DNA from: Halopelagius longus
GTDB lineage: Archaea > Halobacteriota > Halobacteria > Halobacteriales > Haloferacaceae
DNA length: 64,000 nucleotides
Direction of reading: 5' to 3'
NCBI RefSeq assembly: GCF_900100875.1
Contig: NZ_FNKQ01000003.1
Location: forward strand, 310,001 to 374,000
Under the pieces are notes generated by a model that was not told the origin of the DNA, did not search any database, and was given only the letters and a program-made list of their open reading frames with translations. The position numbers and the translations under genes are program-made. Below are positions 1 to 7,334 of this stretch, piece by piece; the stretch's first letter is position 1, and the number at the start of each line of letters is the position of its first letter.

Positions 1-178
1 CCTCTCTGTCGGTGATGTCCGCGGCGTACACCGCCTCGTCGCCGACCCTCTCTGGAATCTTGTCGTCAGACAGCGGTTCGCGGTCGAGCAATCGCCAGTC
101 GTAGTCGGTCCCGATGTGGCGGAGAATAGCCTGACCGACGCGCCCACCCGCCCCTGTCAAGAGAACCGGGTCGTCCAT
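1..178 (-). CDS. NAD-dependent epimerase/dehydratase family (extended SDR), N-terminal part only; possibly Azf-type glucose-6-phosphate dehydrogenase
   Basis: The gene runs off the left edge, so only the first 59 codons are visible. The ATG is at 176-178 on the minus strand. The protein opens with MDDPVLLTGAGGRVGQAIL, a Rossmann strand and the GxxGxxG nucleotide-binding loop typical of extended short-chain dehydrogenases, followed by LLDREPL, where an acidic residue ends strand two and suggests NAD preference. From memory this start resembles the haloarchaeal glucose-6-phosphate dehydrogenase Azf of the oxidative pentose phosphate pathway, but the catalytic YxxxK part is outside the window, so that is only a hypothesis. 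It diverges from the mptD gene that starts 100 nt away. Confidence 0.8.
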   Translation of the reverse strand, partial: MDDPVLLTGAGGRVGQAILRHIGTDYDWRLLDREPLSDDKIPERVGDEAVYAADITDRE

Positions 179-277
179 TCGGTCGTTACTGGGCGAAGGA
201 TGGCTAAGAAAGACCCGATTCGCGTCTGCGAGGAAGCGAGCCGACACGTCTATCTTCGGGCGGGCGCGAGAGACCCC

Positions 278-622
278 ATGCCGAGTACGGCAGAGACGGC
301 TTGCTTCGAGGCGGGTATCAAGTTCGGGTCGCTGTACCACCAGTTCGCCGGGACGCCGGTCAGCCCCTCCAGCGCGGACTCTCTCGCCACCGCGATGGAG
401 GACGCCATCGAGAACCAACCCCACTGCGAGTCGGTCGAAGTGGACGTCCTCGTGGACGACCTCGCCTCCGAACTCGCCGAATCGACGGCGGACTACGCGG
501 AGTTGACGGGGCGGTTCATAGAAGTCGAGATGCTCGTGGAGTACGAGGGGACGCGCGTCCGGACGCGAATGGAGATGGAGGACGACTACCCCATGATGCG
601 ACTCGTCTCCGTCGAGGACTGA
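278..622 (+). CDS. mptD: Archaeal dihydroneopterin aldolase MptD
   Basis: A 114-residue protein of the archaeal MptD/DUF372 family, which cleaves 7,8-dihydroneopterin to 6-hydroxymethyl-dihydropterin and glycolaldehyde in archaeal pterin (folate or tetrahydromethanopterin) synthesis. The signature is the N-terminal block EAGIKFGSLYHQFAGTPVS at residues 8-26, which contains the conserved Glu, the Lys and the YHQ segment. The rest is acidic, as expected for a cytoplasmic haloarchaeal enzyme. The frame stays open upstream to 116, but that extension is not acidic and overlaps the divergent gene, so the ATG at 278 is preferred. It stands alone, 85 nt before the next gene. Confidence 0.88.
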   Translation: MPSTAETACFEAGIKFGSLYHQFAGTPVSPSSADSLATAMEDAIENQPHCESVEVDVLVDDLASELAESTADYAELTGRFIEVEMLVEYEGTRVRTRMEMEDDYPMMRLVSVED

Positions 623-706
623 ACGGGCGTCAGAGCCGCTCCGAGACGAGATTTCACTTTCACTTTCGGGCGTGTATTTAAACTACCGGGAGCCGAAGGG
701 AGAGGC

Positions 707-1219
707 ATGAGTAGTCAAAGCACGCTCGGGGACGACGACCTGTTCGGAGAGGCCGCCGAAGAGATGCGCTCTGAGGTCGAGGAGCACCTCGACGCCGTGC
801 GGGGTTCCCTGCCCGACGCCGACGCCATCTGGGACACCGAGGCGCAGAACGTCCTCGGCGTACTCAACGGTCTCAAGTCGGCGCTGGACGTCGAGGAAGC
901 CGAGGAGAACCTCCGGCAGGCGAAGAAGACGTTCATCGTCGGCCAACGCGCCGACGCGTTCGAGGACCCCGACTCCCTCGAATCGGAGATAGCGTCCGTC
1001 CAAGAACTGTTGGAGACGGTGAGCGACGCGGAGGAACTCGTCGGCGAACTGACGAGCACCATGCCGCAACTGCGGAGTCAACTGCAGGAGGCCGCAGACG
1101 CCGCCGAGGAACGGGACGCCGCATCCGACGCGGACGCCGATGCGGACGCCGACGACGGCGAAGATACGGACGAAGCGGACGCCGACGCCGAAGAGGAAGC
1201 CGAAGAAGACGAAGAGTGA
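707..1219 (+). CDS. DUF5790-type haloarchaeal acidic protein
   Basis: A 170-residue, very acidic cytoplasmic protein. The first 135 residues form an alpha-helical, probably coiled-coil domain (an EAAEEMRSEVEEHL opening and LNGLKSALDVEEAEENLRQAKK near residue 60). The last 35 residues are an almost pure Asp/Glu/Ala tail built from DADADADA and EEEAEED runs. I associate it with DUF5790, a family restricted to haloarchaea with no known function. A TTTAAA element about 30 nt before the ATG, in the run gtatttaaac, looks like the TATA box of a leaderless transcript. Its stop is 2 nt from the stop of the convergent creatininase-like gene. Confidence 0.75.
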   Translation: MSSQSTLGDDDLFGEAAEEMRSEVEEHLDAVRGSLPDADAIWDTEAQNVLGVLNGLKSALDVEEAEENLRQAKKTFIVGQRADAFEDPDSLESEIASVQELLETVSDAEELVGELTSTMPQLRSQLQEAADAAEERDAASDADADADADDGEDTDEADADAEEEAEEDEE

Positions 1220-1221
1220 TT

Positions 1222-1968
1222 TCAGTCGCGCCGACGCGGCCGGTCGACGTCGCGTTCGGCGACGGCGTCGAGGAGTTCGGCCAACGACTCGGCCGACAGG
1301 TCGAGTAGTGCTTCCCCCAGCGACGCGTCGCCCTGTCTCGGGTCGCCCACCACGCCGTTCTCGGTGAACTCAGCGGAGTCGTGCGAGAGGTTCACCCCCG
1401 ATACCCACTCGCCCCAGCGGTCGCTCCCGCCTTCCGCGGCCGCTTCTACTCGCTCCTCGCGGACGAGTTCCGGCCGGAGGTGTCTGAGGAACGCGGTCTC
1501 TAAGGGTCCGCCGTGGCCCATCTTCGCGGCGTGGTCGCCGACGGCGTCGAACCACGTGAACGCCACCGCGTAGGCGTCGTCCTCGCGGGTTATCGTCCCC
1601 GCCACCTCGTTCAACGCGTCCACGTTGCCGCCGTGGCCGTTGACGATTACGACGCGGTCGAACCCGTGTTCCGCGAGGCTACCGACCGTCTCGCGGACGG
1701 CCGAGCGGAACGTCTCCGGAGAGAACCACAGCGTGCCGGGGAACTGCCGGTGTTCGGCGGCGACGCCGACGGGGAGGGTCGGAGCGACTGCCGCGTCGCC
1801 GTCGTACGCCTCCGCGCCGGCCTCGGCCACCGCCTCGGCGGTGAACGCGTCGGTTCCGAGGGGAGCGTGGGGACCGTGCTGTTCGGTGCTGCCGACGGGC
1901 AACAGCGCGAGGTTCGTCTCCGCGGCGAGATTCGACACGTCGGTCCACGTCGCCTCCGAGAGTCGCAT
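1222..1968 (-). CDS. Creatininase-family amidohydrolase
   Basis: A 248-residue metal-dependent amidohydrolase of the creatininase superfamily. Visible signatures are LLPVGSTEQHGPHAPLGTD at residues 22-40, which carries the metal-binding Glu, His and Asp, then the VIVNGHGGNVDAL block near residue 108 and MGHGGPLETAF near 150, which supply the second metal site. Family members include creatininase, the archaeal formylamide hydrolase ArfB of riboflavin/F420 synthesis, and MftE-like peptidases. The sequence alone does not decide which substrate is used. No neighbour belongs to riboflavin or mycofactocin synthesis, so I keep the family-level call. It lies 78 nt downstream of the ABC exporter gene on the same strand. 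Confidence 0.85.
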   Translation of the reverse strand: MRLSEATWTDVSNLAAETNLALLPVGSTEQHGPHAPLGTDAFTAEAVAEAGAEAYDGDAAVAPTLPVGVAAEHRQFPGTLWFSPETFRSAVRETVGSLAEHGFDRVVIVNGHGGNVDALNEVAGTITREDDAYAVAFTWFDAVGDHAAKMGHGGPLETAFLRHLRPELVREERVEAAAEGGSDRWGEWVSGVNLSHDSAEFTENGVVGDPRQGDASLGEALLDLSAESLAELLDAVAERDVDRPRRRD

Positions 1969-2046
1969 ACACGGCGGTGTGGGCTCGGGCGGCTTGTAAC
2001 CGCCGGATGGAAGCGCCGTCGGACCGGCGCGTTACAGCGCCCCGCC

Positions 2047-3975
2047 TCAGTCGTCGTCGTCCCCGACTTCGGTCCGGGAGGCGCGGCGACTCGCCCGTTC
2101 GACGAACTCGTCGGGGAGTTCGTCTATCTCGCCCGCTTGGACGCCCCAGAGGTGGGCGTACAGGCCGTCCTCGCCGATGAGTTCCTCGTGGGTGCCGCGC
2201 TCGACGATTTGCCCGTCTTCGAGGACGACTATCTGGTCTGCGTCCTTGATGGTCGAGAGGCGGTGAGCGATGCTGAACGTCGTCCGGTCCTCCGTCAGGC
2301 GGTCGAGGGAGCGTTGGATGAGCATCTCCGTCTCGGTGTCGACGTCGGAGGTGGCCTCGTCCAAGATGAGGATGTCGGGGTCCCTGAGGATGGCGCGGGC
2401 GATGGAGAGACGCTGACGCTGCCCGCCGGAGAGCTTCACGCCGCGTTCGCCGATTTCGGTGTCGTAGCCCTCCGGGAGGTTCCGGATGAAATCGTGGGCC
2501 TCGGCGGCTTTGGCGGCCTCGACCACGTCCTCGTGGTCGGCGTCGAACGACCCGTAGCGGATGTTCTCCTCGACCGTTCCGTAGAACATGAACGTGTCCT
2601 GCCCGACGTAGCCGATGGCCTGCCTGAGACTCGGAATCGTCACGTCGCGCACGTCGGTACCGTCCACTCGAACCGACCCCTCGTCCACGTCGTACATCCG
2701 AAGGAGGAGCTTCAGGACCGTCGATTTCCCTGCGCCGGTCGGGCCGACGAGCGCGAGGGTGTCGCCGCCCGGAACCTCGAACGAGACGTCCTCGACGATG
2801 GTCTCGCTCTCGTCGTAGCCGAACGTCACGTCGTCGTACTCGACGCGGCCGTCGCGGACGACCAACTCCTCCGCGCCGGGGTCCTCCTCGATGCGCGACG
2901 GTTCGTCCATCAGGCCGAACATCCGAGCGCTGGAGGCGTGCGCCCGCTGGTACATGTTGATAATCTGCCCGAACTGCGCCATCGGCCAGATGAACCGCTG
3001 GGTGAAGAGGATGAACGTGACGAACTCCCCGGGCGCGAGCGTCCCGGTGAAGAACCACGGTCCCGTCTCGTTCAGCACCCAGAGGCCGCCGACGGTGAAC
3101 GTCAGGACGAAGCCGATGCCCGCGAGGATGCGCAGGCCGGGGAAGAACTTGATGCGGGTGTCGATGGCGTCCCAGTTCGCGTCGAAGTAGTCCATCGACA
3201 CGTCCTCTACGCGTTCTGACTCGTACGTCTCCGTGTTCGACGTCTTGATGACGGAGATGCCGCCGAGGTTGTTCTCCAACCGGGAGTTGACCCGCCCGAC
3301 GGACGAGCGGACTTCGGCGTACTTCGGCTGGATGGTCTTGATGAAGTAGTAGGTGAAGAGGGCGATGAGGGGCACCGGAAGCAGGGCGACGAGGGCGAGT
3401 TGCCAGTTCAGCCAAAAGAGGATGCCCGCGATGCCGAGGACCATGACGCCGAGGCGGAACGCGGAGTTCATCCCGTCGTTGAGGAACCGTTCGAGGCGGT
3501 TCACGTCGTTCGAGAGGATGGACATCATCTCGCCGGTCTGCTTGTCGGCGAAGAACTCCATGTTCAGCCGCTGCATCTTGTCGTACGTGTCCGTCCGAAC
3601 GTCGTGTTGGATGTTCTGCGCGAAGGAGTTCCACCCCCAGTTGCGCGTCCAGTGGAACGCCGCCCCGCCGAAGAACGCGACGGCGATGAGGCCGATGGTG
3701 AACCACAGTTGCGCGTCTCGCGCCCCCGGGAGCCACGCCTGCGGGACGATGGGGAGGTCGAACGCGCGTTCGTCGAGGAAGATGGCGTCGACGGCGATGC
3801 CGAGGAGCAACGGCGGCAGGAGGTCGAGCAGTCGCGCGCCCACGCTCGCGAGGACGCCGACCGAGAACTGCGGCAGGTTCCGTCGCCCGTACTCGACGAA
3901 CAGACGCCGCATCGGATTCTCGGCTTGCTCCCGTTGTTCCTCGAAGGGGTCGTCGTCGCTCGGGGAGGTAGCCAT
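2047..3975 (-). CDS. ABC exporter half-transporter (membrane domain fused to ATPase)
   Basis: A 642-residue half-transporter of the MsbA/MDR exporter type. The N-terminal half holds six predicted membrane segments (residues about 45-340), and the C-terminal half is the ATP-binding cassette with Walker A GPTGAGKST, signature LSGGQRQRLSIARA, Walker B ILILDEATS and the H-loop SIAHRLSTI. It should act as a homodimer that exports lipids, drugs or other hydrophobic compounds, but the substrate cannot be read. The ATG at 3975 (MATSPSDDDPFEEQ) is preferred over an in-frame start nine codons upstream because it begins the acidic N-terminus. The gene is probably monocistronic. Confidence 0.92.
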   Translation of the reverse strand: MATSPSDDDPFEEQREQAENPMRRLFVEYGRRNLPQFSVGVLASVGARLLDLLPPLLLGIAVDAIFLDERAFDLPIVPQAWLPGARDAQLWFTIGLIAVAFFGGAAFHWTRNWGWNSFAQNIQHDVRTDTYDKMQRLNMEFFADKQTGEMMSILSNDVNRLERFLNDGMNSAFRLGVMVLGIAGILFWLNWQLALVALLPVPLIALFTYYFIKTIQPKYAEVRSSVGRVNSRLENNLGGISVIKTSNTETYESERVEDVSMDYFDANWDAIDTRIKFFPGLRILAGIGFVLTFTVGGLWVLNETGPWFFTGTLAPGEFVTFILFTQRFIWPMAQFGQIINMYQRAHASSARMFGLMDEPSRIEEDPGAEELVVRDGRVEYDDVTFGYDESETIVEDVSFEVPGGDTLALVGPTGAGKSTVLKLLLRMYDVDEGSVRVDGTDVRDVTIPSLRQAIGYVGQDTFMFYGTVEENIRYGSFDADHEDVVEAAKAAEAHDFIRNLPEGYDTEIGERGVKLSGGQRQRLSIARAILRDPDILILDEATSDVDTETEMLIQRSLDRLTEDRTTFSIAHRLSTIKDADQIVVLEDGQIVERGTHEELIGEDGLYAHLWGVQAGEIDELPDEFVERASRRASRTEVGDDDD

Positions 3976-4064
3976 TACACCGTCTTCGGGGGCCCAGCAC
4001 ACTAAACCGTTTGATACGAACCGAAACAGTCAGCGCGGCGAGAGCGACGCGGACCCGCGACGGC

Positions 4065-4334
4065 CTACAGCACTCTGTCCTCCACGTCCGGGTCGACGGA
4101 CGCCTCGGAGAGGTCCTCGCGGATGCGCGCCCGGAGGGGGTCGGGGACGGTGTTCCGTCCGACGGGAACCGCCGTCTCGCCGTCGTCTTTCACCTTCCAG
4201 TAGAGGACGCACTCGGAGGGTTCGTAGAACTCGACGCTGTAGTGGTCGTCGGCGCCCCGGTAGTGGACTCTCGCCGCGAACCCCTCGGCGCGCCACCCCT
4301 CCAACTCCGCGAGTGCCTCGACGTGTTCGCCCAT
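4065..4334 (-). CDS. Small conserved acidic protein, unknown function
   Basis: An 89-residue acidic protein beginning MGEHVEALAELEGWRAEGF. It has a compact mixed alpha/beta look, with HYRGADDHYSVEFYEPSECVLYWKVKDDGE in the middle, and no membrane segment, signal peptide or metal motif. I do not recognise a named domain. The high acidic content, ATG start and codon use match neighbouring real genes, which supports expression. It lies 21 nt downstream of the DUF192 gene on the same strand, so the two may be co-transcribed. Confidence 0.65.
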   Translation of the reverse strand: MGEHVEALAELEGWRAEGFAARVHYRGADDHYSVEFYEPSECVLYWKVKDDGETAVPVGRNTVPDPLRARIREDLSEASVDPDVEDRVL

Positions 4335-4355
4335 GCCTCCGGTTTCGGGGCTACC

Positions 4356-4883
4356 TTACGTCGTTGTTTCGCCTTCGGACCCGTAGTCGCCGATTCGGAT
4401 CCGGTCGCCCTCCTCGATGCACGACTCGTTCGTGTAGCCGTAGGGGACTTCGAGGACGTACTTCCCGGTGCCCCTGTACTTCGTCAGGTCCTCTCCGGAG
4501 GTGCCCTCCGGCGGGAGTTCGGCGTGGTGAATCTGCGTGATGGTGCCGTTCTCGTCCACGAAGACGATGTCGAGGGGGAAGGACATCTCGCGCATCACGT
4601 ACGCGTGTTCGCCCTCGTCGTCGTGGACGAACAGCATCCCCTCGTCCTCGCCGAGCGACTCGGTTTCGCTGAGTCCGGTGTAGCGCTTCTGGTGGGTGTC
4701 CGCGATGCGAACGTCGACGGTCGCCAGCGTCTCGTTGTCCGCCTCGTCGAGGACGGTGACCGTCGTCCGTTCGTACTCGCTCGTCGGGAACGCCGACGGG
4801 TTGAACGCGTAGACGGCACCGGTGACGGAGGCGAGGACCAACACCGCGAACGCGGCGATTGTGAGCGTCTGCCGCGAGACCAT
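4356..4883 (-). CDS. DUF192 protein with N-terminal membrane anchor
   Basis: A 175-residue protein with one N-terminal hydrophobic segment (LTIAAFAVLVLASVTGAVYA, residues 6-25), so it is anchored or secreted and faces outside. The rest is a DUF192 beta domain: KRYTGLSETESLGEDEGMLF, VMREMSFPLDIVFVDENG and KYVLEVPYGY are the usual family blocks. DUF192 proteins are small extracytoplasmic domains, often near cell-surface genes, and their function is unknown. Four Cys-free core strands and an acidic surface suit high salt. It may form a short operon with the 89-residue protein downstream. Confidence 0.88.
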   Translation of the reverse strand: MVSRQTLTIAAFAVLVLASVTGAVYAFNPSAFPTSEYERTTVTVLDEADNETLATVDVRIADTHQKRYTGLSETESLGEDEGMLFVHDDEGEHAYVMREMSFPLDIVFVDENGTITQIHHAELPPEGTSGEDLTKYRGTGKYVLEVPYGYTNESCIEEGDRIRIGDYGSEGETTT

Positions 4884-4969
4884 ACCCGAAGATAGGACGG
4901 AGTGCGCCTAAGGATTCCGGCGAGCGAATTGGAAACCGTTATCCCGACGTGGAAGTAGAATCGAGATGC

Positions 4970-5042
4970 GGGCTCGTAGTCTAGGGGTTATGACGCGTCC
5001 CTTACAAGGACGAGATCGGTGGTTCGAATCCGCCCGAGCCCA
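4970..5042 (+). tRNA. tRNA-Val (anticodon TAC)
   Basis: The sequence folds as a cloverleaf: acceptor GGGCTCG pairs with CGAGCCC, the anticodon stem CGTCC pairs with GGACG around loop CTTACAA, and the T arm contains GGTTCGAATCC. The anticodon is TAC, so it reads Val codons. The discriminator is A5042 and CCA is not encoded. Its last 22 nt are repeated three more times downstream. Confidence 0.95.
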
Positions 5043-5364
5043 TGTTTCTTCGGCGAACGAAGTGAGCCGAGAAACATCTATCGAGGGCGATTCGAAGCAG
5101 GGAGCGAACGGAGTGAGCGACCGAGGTTCGAATCCGCCCGAGCCCACTAAAATCCGTGAGCGACAGCGAACGGTATTTTCGTGACGAGAGGGCGGTTAGA
5201 ACCTGACGACGAGTGAGCGTAGCGAACGAAGTCGGCGTGGTTCGAATCCGCCCGAGCCCATGATTCTGCGGCGAACGAAGTGAGCTGAGAATCATCTACC
5301 GAGGGCAATTCGAAGCAGGGAGCGAACGGAGTGAGCGACCGAGGTTCGAATCCGCCCGAGTCTA
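5043..5364 (+). repeat. Three tandem tRNA-Val tail units, each with two hairpins
   Basis: Copies of the tRNA-Val 3' end (GGTTCGAATCC through the acceptor strand) lie at 5125-5146, 5239-5260 and 5343-5364. The original is at 5021-5042, giving spacings of 104, 114 and 104 nt. The first two copies are exact and the last ends GTCTA instead of GCCCA. Each unit opens with a perfect or near-perfect hairpin, for example ATGTTTCT...AGAAACAT at 5042-5077. It continues with an inverted partial copy of the tail (GGGCGATTCGAA) that pairs with the tail itself across a loop containing GAGCGAACGGAGTGAGCGA. No gene is visible in this stretch. Confidence 0.85.
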
Positions 5365-5576
5365 GCAGAACTGTCCTAGTCTGAGCGTCCTCAAATCCAC
5401 TCCCATCCGTCGCTCCCAGAGACATACAGCAGAGAGCGTATTGGAAGCATCTCGACCTATCCGAAGGAAGTTACCATTTGGCCCGCAATGGAGTCTATGT
5501 CGAACGACTCGTTCGCGAGCGGACGTCGGAGTTTCGAGGCGAGGGGCGACGGAACGAACCGAATTTCGAACGCAGC

Positions 5577-6578
5577 GTGAACCCGCTATATCTCCTCTTA
5601 GGTGCGGCGATGTTGCTCCTCGTAATCGTCGACCTCCTGTGGACGACGCTGTGGGTCGACGGCGGCGCGGGCCCCCTCTCGTCTCGCCTGTCGAAGTGGG
5701 TGTGGCGTCTCCTCCGGCGGGTCGGCGAGCGACACTCTCGACTGCTGAGTCTCGCCGGCCCCCTCATCCTGACGCTCACCCTCGCCACGTGGGTCGGACT
5801 CATCTGGTTCGGGTGGACGTTCGTCTTCGCGGGCGGCGAGAACGCGCTTATCGACACGCGAGACGGCGGCCCCGTCGATTGGACCAGTCGGCTCTACTAC
5901 GTGGCTTACACGATGTTCACCGACGGGAACGGCGACTTCACGCCCAACGGGAGCGTCTGGCAGATGGCCTCGTCCTTCACGACGGCCAGCGGGATGCTGT
6001 TCGTGACGATGGGCGTGTCCTACGTGCTCGCCGTCCTCGGGGCGGTCGCCGAGAAGCGCGCGTTCGCAAACAGCGTGACCGGAATAGGGCAGGAGAGCGA
6101 GGAGTTCATCCGGTCGTCGTGGAACGGCGAGGACTTCCACGACGTCGACCTCATGTTGGATACGGTCTCTTCGAACCTCAACCAACTCTCCGAGCAGCAC
6201 AAGTCGTATCCGATACTCCACTACTACCACAGCGAGGGTGAAGCCGAGGCGTCGGCGATGGCCGTCGCGGTGTTGGCCGAGTCGACGACGATTCTCGCCG
6301 AGGGGATCCCGGAGGAGTACGGGCCGAACGGCACCCTCATCAAGAGCACCCGGTCGAGTACCAAAGACTACCTCCAGACGCTCGACAACGCGTTCATCGA
6401 ACCCGCCGGAGAGACCCCGCCCCCGCCGGACCTCGATCGCCTCCGCCGGGCGGGTATCCCGACCGTCTCCGACGCGGAGTTCGCCGAGGCCCTCGAAGAG
6501 ATGAACGAGTCGCGGCGAAAACTGCTCGGGGCGGTCGAGGCCGACGCGTGGTACTGGCCGTCGCGGCGGAGCGAATAA
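5577..6578 (+). CDS. Putative two-TM pore (ion-channel-like) protein with cytoplasmic domain
   Basis: A 333-residue membrane protein starting at the GTG at 5577. The frame is open to a TTG at 5478, but that extension is Arg-rich and unlike the rest. Hydrophobic segments lie at about residues 3-20 and 58-82, followed by a re-entrant-like stretch LYYVAYTMFTDGNGDFTPNG and another membrane helix (SGMLFVTMGVSYVLAVLGAVAEKRA). This is the layout of an Ion_trans_2 pore domain: helix, filter in the place of TVGYGD, helix. The filter here reads TDGNGD, so potassium selectivity is doubtful. The C-terminal 190 residues are a soluble helical domain. It is the first gene after the tRNA-Val repeats. Confidence 0.72.
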   Translation: MNPLYLLLGAAMLLLVIVDLLWTTLWVDGGAGPLSSRLSKWVWRLLRRVGERHSRLLSLAGPLILTLTLATWVGLIWFGWTFVFAGGENALIDTRDGGPVDWTSRLYYVAYTMFTDGNGDFTPNGSVWQMASSFTTASGMLFVTMGVSYVLAVLGAVAEKRAFANSVTGIGQESEEFIRSSWNGEDFHDVDLMLDTVSSNLNQLSEQHKSYPILHYYHSEGEAEASAMAVAVLAESTTILAEGIPEEYGPNGTLIKSTRSSTKDYLQTLDNAFIEPAGETPPPPDLDRLRRAGIPTVSDAEFAEALEEMNESRRKLLGAVEADAWYWPSRRSE

Positions 6579-6659
6579 CGGCGCGGCTTACTCTCGTTTC
6601 CGGGCGGTAGTCGTCGTCTCGCGCCATCTCCCGTGGGCAGCGCGAAACCGGACCGACGG

Positions 6660-7151
6660 CTACTCGGGGATTCCGACGACGGCGATGTCGTAGGCCGCGA
6701 TGTCCGACGCCGAACTCAGGATAATCACTCCGAACTTCCACCGCGAGTTGGGTGCGATGTCCCGCGTGGTAGACAGGTACTGGCCGAGGTGCGCGCCGTC
6801 GGCGTTGTACACTCGGACGCGGACCTCCGCGTACTCTATCGGGGAGTCGTCCGTGTTGGAGACGACGCCCTGCACGGTCGGTCCTTTGTACCCGTCCTGA
6901 ACCACGTACTCGTGCGTCTCCAGCGTGAGCGATTGGAGGGGGTTCGCCCGCTGGTTCGTCTCCGTCGTCGCGAGGGCTTCCGCGACGAGCATCTGTTCGG
7001 CCGTGCGCTGACTGGCGTTCGTCTGGTTCGCCTGCCCCTCCTGGTACGTCGGTTCGTCGCTCGCCCCCGCACACCCGGACAGGGCCGCCACGGCACCGCC
7101 GCTACAGGCGGCCACGAAGCGGCGGCGCGTGATGTGGTCCGAACCGTTCAT
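6660..7151 (-). CDS. Tat-exported lipoprotein with FxLYD-like domain
   Basis: A 163-residue secreted lipoprotein. The N-terminus carries the twin-arginine motif TRRRFVAAC and a lipobox-like LSGC at residues 24-27, after which the mature protein would be lipid-anchored. Residues 75-160 look like an FxLYD/DUF3426-type beta sandwich: VVSNTDDSPIEYAEVRVRVYNADGAHLG and the segment ending RWKFGVIIL are typical. Such domains occur widely in haloarchaeal surface proteins without a known role. The ATG at 7151 is chosen because it places the Tat motif nine residues in. It diverges from the 4-TM gene that starts at 7335. Confidence 0.78.
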   Translation of the reverse strand: MNGSDHITRRRFVAACSGGAVAALSGCAGASDEPTYQEGQANQTNASQRTAEQMLVAEALATTETNQRANPLQSLTLETHEYVVQDGYKGPTVQGVVSNTDDSPIEYAEVRVRVYNADGAHLGQYLSTTRDIAPNSRWKFGVIILSSASDIAAYDIAVVGIPE

Positions 7152-7334
7152 CCTCTCTCCACCGTCCTCGGGTCCCGACTGGAAGCTGACACGGCCGAAC
7201 AGACGGTTGGGAGACATTTGAATATGATCGCAGAGCCGCTCCCTCCGGGACCGTCGAACGGCCCGACGCCGACCGGCCCGACGCCGACCGGGAGCGAACC
7301 GGTTGGCCCAACGTACTTTGGGCGGTGGTGTCGT

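Noticed and set aside
1679-4000. A 773-residue minus-strand frame overlapping the ABC exporter
   Set aside because: It is Arg/Pro-rich with no acidic bias or domain, while the alternative frame is a full ABC exporter.
5125-5364. Additional tRNA-Val genes or tRNA fragments after tRNA-Val
   Set aside because: Only the last 22 nt are present in each copy. No D arm, anticodon arm or 5' acceptor strand can be found, so these are not tRNA genes.
5043-5364. CRISPR array suggested by regular repeat spacing
   Set aside because: Repeats are 22 nt within units of 104-114 nt, the intervening DNA is itself repeated and palindromic, and no cas gene is nearby.
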